DNA from: JBCBXA01 sp039816825 | GTDB lineage: Bacteria; Pseudomonadota; Alphaproteobacteria; Rhizobiales; Rhizobiaceae | Direction: 5' to 3' | NCBI GenBank assembly: GCA_039816825.1 | Contig: JBCBXA010000019.1 | Coordinates: forward strand, 1 to 42,934 | Length of the DNA stretch: 42,934 nt | Shown here: one piece after another, positions 17,117 through 27,922 of the stretch | Layout: the number at the start of each line of letters is the position of its first letter | How positions within the stretch are numbered: position 1 is the stretch's first letter | Position numbers and translations under genes: made by a program | Notes under the pieces: model-generated | The model's input: the letters and a program-made list of their open reading frames with translations, nothing else | Told to the model about the DNA's origin: nothing | Databases searched by the model: none

Positions 17117-17158
17117 TGACAATCCTCCTGACACAATGCTGTCAGCAGCACTCTGTCA
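17117..17158 (+). promoter_or_regulatory. Repeated TGACA/TGTCA half-sites before the VOC-WYL operon
   Basis: TGACA occurs at 17117-17121 and 17129-17133, inside a 9-base direct repeat CTCCTGACA at 17113 and 17125. TGTCA occurs at 17140-17144 and 17154-17158. The middle two form the inverted repeat CTGACA-N6-TGTCAG (17128-17145). Four half-sites at 11-14 bp spacing in a 100-bp promoter region are a good candidate operator for the WYL regulator encoded second in the operon. Confidence 0.5.
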
Positions 17159-17202
17159 TCAATCATCTTGCCCACACAGCGGGCCCCAGAAAGGATGATG
17201 AT

Positions 17203-17583
17203 ATGAGCGAACAAACAAACAAGCCGACGGTCGTCTGGGCCGAGATCGCCGTTTCAGACCTCGAGCGGGCGCGCCAGTTTTATGGCGCCGTTCTCCAGCG
17301 CGAGCTCAACACGGTTCACGACCAGGGCCCCAATCCAATGGTACCCCTGAGTGACATGGACGACCCTACAGTCAGCGCCCACCTCTATCCCGGAACGCCA
17401 TCTGAACATGGCAACACGATCCACATCACAGCGCCAGGCACGCTGGAGGAGATGATGGATCGCGTGTCGGATGCGGGCGGCGAGGTCGAAAGCGACCCCA
17501 TCCCGCTCCCCATCGGCCGGTTCTGCTACGTCCGCGATCTGGACAGAAACTCCATCGGCCTCGTCGAGTTCACCCAAGGCTGA
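17203..17583 (+). CDS. VOC (glyoxalase/bleomycin resistance) family protein
   Basis: A 126-residue protein with the vicinal-oxygen-chelate fold: VWAEIAVSDLERARQFYGAVL at the start and a mirrored second half ending GRFCYVRDLDRNSIGLVEF. Its length matches single-domain VOC proteins, which work as dimers. The first metal-ligand position is E (WAEIAV) rather than the usual H, and the last strand also ends with E, so metal binding is possible but a glyoxalase I role is not assured. A strong ribosome site AAGGATGATG lies before the ATG. It is 3 bp from the WYL regulator gene, an arrangement common for small enzyme plus YafY-type regulator pairs. Confidence 0.88.
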   Translation: MSEQTNKPTVVWAEIAVSDLERARQFYGAVLQRELNTVHDQGPNPMVPLSDMDDPTVSAHLYPGTPSEHGNTIHITAPGTLEEMMDRVSDAGGEVESDPIPLPIGRFCYVRDLDRNSIGLVEFTQG

Positions 17584-17586
17584 GCG

Positions 17587-18297
17587 ATGCGCCGCGCAGA
17601 TCGCCTCTTTCGTCTGGTGCAATTGATGCGTGGTGGCCGTCTCTGGACGGCCGCCAAGCTGGCTGCCGAGATGGAGGTATCGGAACGCACGATTTATCGA
17701 GACATAGCGGATCTTCAGGCCTCGGGCGTGCCAATCGATGGCGAGGCTGGCATCGGCTACATCATGCGCGACAGTTTCGATCTACCTCCGCTTATGTTCA
17801 CCACTGAGGAAATATTGGCGCTGGTTGCCGGCGCACGTATGGTCGAAACCTGGGGTGGCAACGCCATGGCCCGCAACGCGCGGGACGCCTTATCGAAAAT
17901 CAGAGCGGCGCTGCCCGATGATCGCATTCTCGATCAAAGTCGACGGACCATCACGGCGCCGATCCACCAACTGCCGGAGACGGCTCGGACAGCCCTCGAC
18001 CAGTTGAACACCGCCATAGGAGCGCGGGAGCGGGTGGCCATCACATACCGCTCCATCGGCGGCGACCTCTCCCACCGGACGCTTCAGCCGCTTTTGCTCT
18101 GGTTCTGGGGCACGAAATGGACACTCACAGCCTGGTGCGAAGCGCGGGCGGATTTCCGCCTGTTCCGGGTCGACCTGATTGAGGAGCTCACCCCAACCGG
18201 CGACCACTTCCCCGACGACCCCACCAAAAACATGGCAGCCCTCAAAGCCAGAGAAGAAAAAAAGGGAAACTGGCTTCCGCCAGACCCGCTGGAGTAG
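17587..18297 (+). CDS. HTH_11/WYL domain transcriptional regulator (YafY type)
   Basis: A 236-residue regulator with an N-terminal DeoR-like helix-turn-helix (RLFRLVQLMRGGR; recognition region MEVSERTIYRDIADLQASG, residues 30-48) and a C-terminal WYL ligand-sensing domain from about residue 145 (RVAITYRS; LQPLLLWFWGTKWTLTAWCE; DFRLFRVDLIEEL). In this protein the W-Y-L triplet is represented by WFWGTKWTL. WYL domains sense small ligands or single-stranded nucleic acid. It is translated from the same transcript as the VOC gene (3 bp gap) and probably acts on the TGACA/TGTCA repeats upstream of that gene. Confidence 0.9.
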   Translation: MRRADRLFRLVQLMRGGRLWTAAKLAAEMEVSERTIYRDIADLQASGVPIDGEAGIGYIMRDSFDLPPLMFTTEEILALVAGARMVETWGGNAMARNARDALSKIRAALPDDRILDQSRRTITAPIHQLPETARTALDQLNTAIGARERVAITYRSIGGDLSHRTLQPLLLWFWGTKWTLTAWCEARADFRLFRVDLIEELTPTGDHFPDDPTKNMAALKAREEKKGNWLPPDPLE

Positions 18298-18356
18298 AAG
18301 CTGGACAAGCACTGCAACCCCTTTCCGACCAACCCCATCCCTTCCATATAAGTGTC

Positions 18357-21391
<3,035 letters not shown>

Positions 21392-21395
<4 letters not shown>

Positions 21396-23185
21396 ATTCA
21401 CGGTTTGACCACCTTTCACCTTCCGAATTCGAAGAGCTAGCTCGCGACCTTCTTCAGAAGGAACTGTCCCTCACCTTCGAGAGTTTTCCTAGCGGAAAAG
21501 ATGGGGGCATAGACTTCCGCCATGTATCGAAACAGTTCACGACAATCGTTCAGCGCAAGAATTATGCTAGAAGTTCCTTCTCCGATCTCATGAGGTCTTT
21601 GAAGACCGACGTCCTAAAGAAATCAGTTGCTGAGTGCGATCGACTAATTCTTTTTACCAGCCGTGAGCTAAATCCGCGCCAAAAAGATGAAATAAGTCAG
21701 ATATCATCAAATATATTATCTACGTCCGACATATATGGTCAAAATTATATAGATAATTTACTCGTATTTTACCCAGACGTGGAGATGCGGTATTATAAAA
21801 TATGGCTCTCTAGCCCTAACGTAATTGAAAGACCTACAAATAGCCGATCCCATTTTGATAACTTAATACTTATAAACGACTGCATAGAGACTTGCAGATC
21901 GTATGTTGAAACAAAGGCTCATGTCGATGCCCAAGAAATTCTGGCTCGCGAGAACGCCATTATTATCTCAGGAGCGCCTGGAACTGGAAAAACCACTTTA
22001 GCAAAGGCATGTCTACTAAACTACGTAAACGCCGGATATGAGCTTGTTGACATCACTCAAACCTTGGAAAGCGCGCGGGATCGATTTATCCCCACAAAGA
22101 AACAGGCATTTCTATTCGACGACTTTCTTGGCGCAACGTTTTTCGGCGAAAACAACCCTTTGATTTCGACTAATTTTCACTCGTCACTGTCTATATTCAT
22201 TAACACCATACGACGGAGCAAAAATAGCAAAATTATATGTACTACGCGAGAGCACCTACTGAATCAGTTTCACGATAGAATCGGCGTCGGCACCGAGAAG
22301 CCGAATATAGCAGCAAAGATTGTTCTGGAGATATCCGGGTTAACGAGACGAGATAAGTTTCAAATACTTTATAATCATGTATCCATACACAAAAACGAGG
22401 ACCATTGGTTATATGAAATTTCGGATTTCAGCATCTTTCAAAAGATAATTGATCATAAAAACTTCAACCCGCGACTGATAGCAGCGATTTGCAATCCGCA
22501 CATGCTACCTAACGCAACAAGCATTAGGCCCGAGACCGCGCTTTTGAGCAGACTGGACGATCCTTTTCGACTTTGGAAAGACGCATTTCAATATCAGATA
22601 TCAGCTCATGCCCGCGCCTTAGTGATCGCTGTTTATGTACTGGGGAATAGGACTCCCATACACGAAATTGAGAGAGTGATCTTAGGTCCGCAATTCAAAG
22701 CCGCTACGATGACGACCGACAATCGCGGACTGAAGGATATTTTGAATGAGGTTGAAGGTAGTTTCGTAAAATTCACCGGATTCAAGGAGATTTGCCTGGA
22801 TCTCGCAAATCCATCAATTTCCGATTTTTTGCACACATTTTTCGACGAAAATCCGCATTTAGTTGACAATTTACTGCAATCCGAGATCTCAAGTCAGATA
22901 GCAGTAAAACTCATTTCCGTTTCTCTCAAAAAACCTCTTCCCGCCATCAAATCTGCTCTAAGAGAATACATATCTAAAACAGTAGATCTTTTAAATCTGA
23001 CGGGTTTAGATATGGCTATGGGGATTCAGTCTATCCATATCAAACAAATATCGAAATCTCTTTATCATTACGCTTCTAGCGGACAAGTTGAGAACTGGGA
23101 ATATCTTGTTGAGCAATATGTGAGTAATGAGAACCTTGATCTTGAGGTGGATAGCTTAATAGAAGCATTCAGAGCCTTCATTTAG
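21392..23185 (+). CDS. Mrr-type nuclease fused to a STAND-like P-loop NTPase (defence candidate)
   Basis: A 597-residue product. Residues 5-130 form a PD-(D/E)xK restriction-endonuclease domain: LSPSEFEELARDLL, then GGID with Asp41, and VQRK with Gln54-x-Lys56, the catalytic triad of Mrr/RecB-like enzymes. Residues about 160-330 form an NTPase: GAPGTGKTT at 194-202 (Walker A), QAFLFDDFLG near 238-247 (Walker B) and KIICTTRE at 280-287 (sensor-like). The layout resembles the nSTAND3 group of conflict-system NTPases. The remaining helical region would be the sensor. The gene starts at GTG 21392-21394, overlapping the uvrB stop (GTGA), and is visibly more AT-rich than its neighbours, a sign of transfer. 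Cell defence by nuclease activation after phage sensing is inference from architecture. The C-terminus seems to continue in another frame. Confidence 0.75.
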
Positions 23186-23253
23186 AGGCGTGTAGCGAGA
23201 TCAGGGATGAAGATTTCGATGATAAGCGATGGCAGGAAAACAAGAAATTTTCT

Positions 23254-23610
23254 TTGTTCAGGCAGTTTTTGGACCCTCTTGAAGCAGCTATTTGCCGACA
23301 CATAGCGCGTCAGCCAATACCTCTGCTTGCAGTAGCGGACGCTGCTGAAGCAACACACGAGATAGTTGGCGGATCAGATATTTTAGATGCGATTGCTAAA
23401 AGCATCGTCGAAAATCTTGATTACTACGAATATGAAGTAAGAGAGGGCTTGTTCAGCGAAGATGAGAAATCCGATGTTTCATTCGGGATATTCTTAGTTG
23501 AGGACTATAGGGAGCACGATGGAATAACGGATGCTCTACAGAGACTATTGGTTGTTATTGATGAAACAGAGGCGATTATCTGCACGACGATTCAGAACAA
23601 AACAATGTGA
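23254..23610 (+). CDS. Probable frameshifted C-terminus of the nuclease-NTPase protein
   Basis: This frame is open from 23155 to the TGA at 23608-23610. It has no ATG or GTG near its beginning; the coordinates given use the first bacterial-type start, TTG 23254, which lacks a ribosome site. The residues encoded before that TTG look like normal protein (EACSEIRDEDFDDKRWQENK), and they follow directly in position from the end of the 597-residue product. The simplest reading is that one base change split a protein of about 740 residues. The segment is helical and acidic, with no recognised motif (FLDPLEAAICRHIARQ; VEDYREHDGITDALQRLL). It could alternatively be an independent small protein of the same island. 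Confidence 0.45.
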   Translation: MFRQFLDPLEAAICRHIARQPIPLLAVADAAEATHEIVGGSDILDAIAKSIVENLDYYEYEVREGLFSEDEKSDVSFGIFLVEDYREHDGITDALQRLLVVIDETEAIICTTIQNKTM

Positions 23611-24442
23611 CATCATCAAATCGAAGCGAGTTGTCGAAAGAGATTAGCAACACCGCCATTATGCAGTCCTTCAAGCAGTTAGCTTCCTGAATCGGATTTG
23701 GATATCGACGGTTTCCAGGCGGGGCTTATAACCCTCTACACTTACTCCCCCACCCAAAACCCGCCCCCATACTGCCCCTCCCCACCACGCATACCGGCGG
23801 CTGCGAAACTGTTGGGGTGGGGCCACTACCTCCGGAATTGGGCCTGCTTGGGGTTTGGCTTCGCACCAGCCCTGTCAATTCGCTTGAGGGTGGGAGGCCG
23901 CATTCCTTAGAAGTGGGCGGTTGCCCGCCAATCCCTTTCAAAAATGGCACTATGCCCGGGCTGTCACGGCAGATGACTGTCAAGCGCGACAGGCCATGTT
24001 TGTTTTGGGTGAGGCGACGGCCCCACTCTCACGAGATGAACCTGAAGCGCCCTTCCCTAAACTTCTGGCCTGCAACCATTGCGGCGGAACGCACGTGTCG
24101 TTTCGCCGGTGAGTGGGCAGATACCCGCCCCCTAGACTTTGGATGGGCCAAAAATCGCCGCGCCGATGCTCCCGACCTTTCTTTGGGGAAGGAGGTGCGT
24201 TGCGGACATGTGTGAGGGCGGCCCCGACTGTTCGAGAGGCCAGCCACCCTCCGCCTATCCGCAGCGCACAAACGGCAAATCAGACAAGAAACGCCCGCAG
24301 AGGGGGCGGTTCGCCGTCGACGATGCGGCAAGCGATTGCGAAGCAAACGCTGAGAGCATCCCAAAGCCAACGACATCTCAACTACCTCCTGCCCGGGGCC
24401 CAACCGCCCGCGGGAACGAAAACGCGCGCCCGTAGGAACCCT
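23611..24442. other. 832-bp stretch without a convincing gene, island edge
   Basis: After the AT-rich defence-like gene the composition becomes very C- and G-rich again. C-runs near 23745-23790 face GTTGGGGTGGGG at about 23811-23822, so imperfect hairpins can form. GGGCGGTTGCCC around 23917-23928 is a short perfect stem. Several frames are open here only because of base composition. One short frame at 23921-24112 ends in a Cys-pair motif. Another from ATG 24208 to 24435, with AAGGAGG at 24189-24195 but 12 bases away, encodes a disordered low-complexity peptide. I saw no tRNA, no integrase and no convincing direct-repeat attachment site. Confidence 0.5.
23921..24112 (+). CDS. Possible small protein or remnant ending in a CxxC motif
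   Basis: A 63-codon frame from TTG 23921 to the TGA 24110-24112. The ending KLLACNHCGGTHVSFRR resembles the Cys-pair tails found on short hypothetical proteins of Rhizobiales, in which a CxxCG motif is followed by basic residues. The frame is open a little further upstream, to about 23888, without an ATG. No ribosome site is visible. It may be the 3' end of a gene whose front was lost when the adjacent island inserted. Low certainty. Confidence 0.2.
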   Translation: MPANPFQKWHYARAVTADDCQARQAMFVLGEATAPLSRDEPEAPFPKLLACNHCGGTHVSFRR

Positions 24443-24745
24443 ATGTCGAGATCAAAACCCCTCACCCCGCCACGGGACGCCCAGGGCCGAGCCCGGCCCG
24501 GCACGCTGAAGGAATGGAGTGTGCCCCGCGGGCATGACCAGCAATGGCAGCTGAGCGCGGCGGAGCTGGACGAGCTGCAAATTCTGCTGCCCGCCCAGCT
24601 GCACATCTTCAACACGGCCAAGCTTTGGCAAATGTGCCCGATGAAGGGGTGCAGGCGGGCGCGGCAATGCACGGGCACACCCAGGGAGCGGGGGCGCGAT
24701 GGCGGCATGATTCTGGAACGCCCGCCCTGCCCCATTCCAAAATAA
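24443..24745 (+). CDS. Small Cys-motif protein, probably truncated by a frameshift
   Basis: A 100-residue product from ATG 24443 with AGGA five bases upstream. It carries the segment AKLWQMCPMKGCRRARQCTG, a C-x4-C-x5-C pattern that I recognise from small uncharacterised alphaproteobacterial proteins, where it is probably a zinc- or nucleic-acid-binding site. The N-terminus is polar. The product ends soon after at PPCPIPK, whereas the next frame continues with well-behaved helical sequence up to 24903, just before the following gene. I therefore think the C-terminal part has been shifted out of frame. Function unknown. Confidence 0.5.
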   Translation: MSRSKPLTPPRDAQGRARPGTLKEWSVPRGHDQQWQLSAAELDELQILLPAQLHIFNTAKLWQMCPMKGCRRARQCTGTPRERGRDGGMILERPPCPIPK

Positions 24746-24903
24746 CAGGCCCGCCGCACCTGTTTGGCGATAAGGGCGCGCCCAAGGCTGGCCCTGCGAC
24801 GCGGGCGCAGTTCACCGCCTGTTGGGAGGCGTTTCGCGAGGTCATGCAGGTGCTGCGCCCCCACATCCAAACCGCCATTTCCGAGCGGGGCCATTCGCGC
24901 TAA
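24746..24903 (+). pseudogene. Out-of-frame continuation of the small Cys-motif gene
   Basis: Immediately past the TAA at 24743-24745 the +1 position frame reads as an amphipathic helix, RAQFTACWEAFREVMQVL, followed by RPHIQTAISERG. It closes with TAA at 24901-24903, eight bases before the ATG of the DUF922 gene. There is no start codon with a ribosome site for it. A single-base loss near the AAAA run at about 24739-24742 would explain both pieces; a sequencing error there would look the same. Confidence 0.35.
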
Positions 24904-24911
24904 CAAGGCGC

Positions 24912-25517
24912 ATGGTTCGCGCTTGGCTCACCGCTCTTTTTCTCACTCTTGGCCTTGCGCTGGCCACGCTTGGCTCGGCTTGGGCGAGCGGATGGCCGCC
25001 TACTGAGCGCATCGTCACCTACAGCGTGAGCGGTGCGGATGGGCGGGCCATCTATGACGATATTGGCCGCAAGGGGCCGCGCATCACCGAGGCGCAGCGC
25101 CCCGTGATCGCGCACATGACCTTCGATCTGAAATGGGGCCGCGACTACAAGAAGACCGGTGCCGGCTGCGTGCTGACGCGGGTGCAGCCCTTCCTCACGA
25201 TCACCTACACGCTGCCCAAGGCCGAGGGCGTCAGCGGTGAACTGGCGCGCAAGTGGCAGGTGTTTGCCGCGGGCATAGAAGTGCATGAGCGGCAGCACGG
25301 CGCCTATGCGCGTATGCTGGCCGAAGAGATCCTCGCGCAAACGCGGGATCTCACCACCGCCTCGGACAATGCCAATTGCGACGGTCTGCGCGCCGCCGTG
25401 CAGGTGGAAGTCGCCGACGCCTTCAGCCGCTACAAAGCGCGGAACCTGGAGTTCGAGACCCGCGAAATGTCAGCCGGCGGCAATGTGCACCAGCTGATAC
25501 TAGGGCTGGTGCAGTAG
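24912..25517 (+). CDS. DUF922 family secreted zinc-protease-like protein
   Basis: A 201-residue protein whose ATG (24912) follows AAGG at short spacing. A Sec signal peptide MVRAWLTALFLTLGLAL ends near GSAWA at residue 25. The mature part matches DUF922 (COG5661, predicted secreted Zn-dependent proteases): VTYSVSGADGRAIYDDI, the block AHMTFDLKWGRDYK, a strand region LTRVQPFLTITYTLP, and the HExxH motif HERQH at residues 125-129 in EVHERQHGAYARML. Two cysteines (CVLTR and NCDGL) are in disulfide-compatible positions. It acts in the periplasm or outside the cell; no substrate is known. It converges on the TRAP permease gene with 15 bp between stops. Confidence 0.85.
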   Translation: MVRAWLTALFLTLGLALATLGSAWASGWPPTERIVTYSVSGADGRAIYDDIGRKGPRITEAQRPVIAHMTFDLKWGRDYKKTGAGCVLTRVQPFLTITYTLPKAEGVSGELARKWQVFAAGIEVHERQHGAYARMLAEEILAQTRDLTTASDNANCDGLRAAVQVEVADAFSRYKARNLEFETREMSAGGNVHQLILGLVQ

Positions 25518-25532
25518 GCGCGGCGGCTTGTC

Positions 25533-27776
25533 TTAGTCTGAACCGCTAATCGCCACTGCAGCGCCGGGCTTCAGCACCTTCTGCAAACCGAACGCTACAG
25601 CAATCAGCGCTGCGCCGATCAGGTCCGATGTCAGGCCGCCTTCGATCATGAACAGCGCCGCCACGCCGAGCGCGAGGCGCACGGGCCAGGCGGCGAGCTT
25701 GCCGGCGAACCAGCCCTGCACCGCCGACGACAGCAGGAAGACCCCGATGATCGCCGTCACACCCGCGCGGCCAACCTCAAGCCAGGTGCCGTCCATCAGC
25801 AGCGCTGAATTGTAGAAGAACATGAACGGCACGATGAAGGCGGCGATACCGATCTTGAACGACGTCACCGACGTCTCCATCGGGTTCGCCCCCGATATCC
25901 CCGCCGCCGCGTAACTCGCCAGCGCCACCGGCGGAGTGATGGCAGACAAGACGGCGAAATAGAAGACGAAGAAATGCGCCGTCAGCAACGGGATCCCCAG
26001 CTGCACAAGCCCCGGCGCTACAACGGACGCAGCCACCGCATAGGCCGCCGTCGTGGGCATCCCCATGCCCAGCAGGATGGAGATGCACATGGCGAAGAAG
26101 AGCGCGAGAAGCTGGCTCGACTCGGCGATGCCGAGGAGCAGCGCCGAGAACCGCGCGCCAACGCCCGTGAGCGAGATCACGCCGACAATAATCCCTGCGC
26201 AGGCGCACACGGCGATGATCTGGATCGACATGATACCGGCCAGTTCAAAGGCCTTGGCGATGGATCGCAAGCCCATGGCGTTGGGGGTCAACCAGGAGAC
26301 CATCGCCGCGGCGACGGTCGCCAGCGTGCCGGCTCTGATAACGGAGTAGCCCATAAACAGCGCAGCGATGAGGATGACGATGGGTACAAACAGATAGACC
26401 TGCCGCACCATGACGCCGAACTTCGGGAGCTGGTCAGCAGGCATGCCGCGCATGCCCAGCTTAGCCGCCTCAAAATCCACCATGAAGTAGACCGAAACGA
26501 AGTAGAGGACGGCCGGGATGATCGCGGCGATAGCGATGTCCGTGTAGGGAATGCCGGTGATTTCAGCCATGATGAACGCGCCGGCGCCCATAATCGGGGG
26601 CATGATCTGGCCGCCGGTGGATGCGGCGGCCTCCACCGCACCCGCTGTTTTGCGGTGGTAGCCAACCTTCTTCATGAGCGGGATCGTCAAGGACCCCGTG
26701 GCCACGACATTGCCAGCGCTGGTGCCGTTGATCATCCCCATCAGGCCTGATGCGAAGATCGAGACTTTGGCAGGTCCACCGCGGGCGCGCCCGGCCGCGG
26801 CGAATGCGAAGTTGACGAAGTAATCCCCGACCTTCGACGCCTGCAGGAACGCCGCAAAGATGATGAACAGGATAATGTAAGTGGACGACACCGCCGTCGT
26901 TGGTCCCAGAATACCCGCATCGGTGTAAACTTGACTGAAGAAGCGGGTCCACGAAATGTCAGGTGAGTTGAGGAAGCCGGGCAGAAGATCGCCGGTGAAA
27001 ACATAGACCAGAAAAACGCCTGCAATGATCACGAGGGCAAGGCCCGCGACACGACGCGTCAGTTCCATGATCAAAGCAACACCGGCCAACGCTGCGATGG
27101 AGATTCCGATGGGCGCAAATGGCGTGCCCGTCGAGTTGCGCATCAAGGTGCCATAGATGGTCACAAGGTAAATCGCCACGGCAACAGCACAGACGGAAAG
27201 CACAAAGTCGGGCGAACTGAAGGACTTGCGGTGCCGACGGTTGAGCCAGCCGAGCAGGATGCCACCAAAGGTGGCGATCAGCAGTGGCGCTCCAAACCAC
27301 CACATCTCGGGGTTGCGGAACTCCGGCGAAATACCGTTCCACATCTCGCCACCTGCGATGCGTGAAGCGAAACTGAGCGCCGTTGCGCACGCAAGAAGGG
27401 CAGGTAGCAGCAGGATGTAAGAAGCACGGTCGATCCAACTGGTCTGCCGCTCGTCCTCGCCCGGAAAGCCACTGTGGGCCCCAAACAACAGGAAGCCGAG
27501 TATCAGCGCACCCGCTACGTGAACGATGCGAAAGTTCCAGGTTTCCATCGGAAATGTCGGAAGAAACGGGACGACAATCCCAGTCCATTCCGAGATCGAA
27601 AGGCCATTGAGAGCAGCCATGTGGAAGGCTGCGTAAAGACCGGCTGCAACTGCAATGAGAGTGAAGCGCCAGCCCGAAAAAGTCCGGCGATTGGCCTCGA
27701 GCGCCTCTTCATCAACACCATCGGCAATGACAGGTTCATGCAGTTCGCCATGGTCTGCGGTGTTCTGACTGCTCAT
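25533..27776 (-). CDS. TRAP transporter permease, fused 4TM/12TM (DctQM) protein
   Basis: A 747-residue inner-membrane protein that joins the small DctQ-like and large DctM-like subunits, the form paired with TAXI-type receptors. The M part shows VSIFASGLMGMINGTSAGNV, the GGQIMPPIMGAGAFIMAEITGIPY block, and GMGMPTTAAY with VAPGLVQLGI, the two scissor-like substrate and ion loops of DctM. It uses an ion gradient to import the ligand delivered by the periplasmic receptor, often a C4-dicarboxylate or 2-oxoacid; the ligand here is not known. The receptor gene lies upstream on the same strand across a 146-bp gap that holds a terminator-like hairpin. Confidence 0.94.
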   Translation of the reverse strand: MSSQNTADHGELHEPVIADGVDEEALEANRRTFSGWRFTLIAVAAGLYAAFHMAALNGLSISEWTGIVVPFLPTFPMETWNFRIVHVAGALILGFLLFGAHSGFPGEDERQTSWIDRASYILLLPALLACATALSFASRIAGGEMWNGISPEFRNPEMWWFGAPLLIATFGGILLGWLNRRHRKSFSSPDFVLSVCAVAVAIYLVTIYGTLMRNSTGTPFAPIGISIAALAGVALIMELTRRVAGLALVIIAGVFLVYVFTGDLLPGFLNSPDISWTRFFSQVYTDAGILGPTTAVSSTYIILFIIFAAFLQASKVGDYFVNFAFAAAGRARGGPAKVSIFASGLMGMINGTSAGNVVATGSLTIPLMKKVGYHRKTAGAVEAAASTGGQIMPPIMGAGAFIMAEITGIPYTDIAIAAIIPAVLYFVSVYFMVDFEAAKLGMRGMPADQLPKFGVMVRQVYLFVPIVILIAALFMGYSVIRAGTLATVAAAMVSWLTPNAMGLRSIAKAFELAGIMSIQIIAVCACAGIIVGVISLTGVGARFSALLLGIAESSQLLALFFAMCISILLGMGMPTTAAYAVAASVVAPGLVQLGIPLLTAHFFVFYFAVLSAITPPVALASYAAAGISGANPMETSVTSFKIGIAAFIVPFMFFYNSALLMDGTWLEVGRAGVTAIIGVFLLSSAVQGWFAGKLAAWPVRLALGVAALFMIEGGLTSDLIGAALIAVAFGLQKVLKPGAAVAISGSD

Positions 27777-27865
27777 TGCGCCTCCCCCAGGCGAACGCTG
27801 TCCAAGCGCTGCCTCTACAATTTCATGTCTTGGATATTACCACCGCCGCCAGCGGTGCAAACAAA

Positions 27866-27898
27866 ATTGGCCCGACGCAAAGTCTGCGCCGGGCCAAT
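27866..27898 (-). terminator. Intrinsic terminator or attenuator between TAXI receptor and TRAP permease
   Basis: ATTGGCCCGACGCA (27866-27879) and TGCGCCGGGCCAAT (27885-27898) form a 14-bp stem with a 5-base loop. On the minus strand the one mismatch becomes a G-U pair, and the stem runs into a T-rich tract (TTTTGTTT). It lies 24 bases past the receptor stop codon. Partial read-through would give more receptor than permease, as needed in binding-protein-dependent transport. Confidence 0.85.
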
Positions 27899-27922
27899 CC
27901 TCAGTCAGTCGATCAGGACCGA

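Noticed and set aside
23155..23185. Programmed -1 frameshift joining the two parts of the nuclease-NTPase gene
   Set aside because: No slippery heptamer and no strong downstream stem were seen in the narrow window where the shift must occur.
23817..24215. 132-codon frame within the gene-poor stretch
   Set aside because: There is no ribosome site and no regular secondary-structure pattern; residue make-up follows local GC bias.
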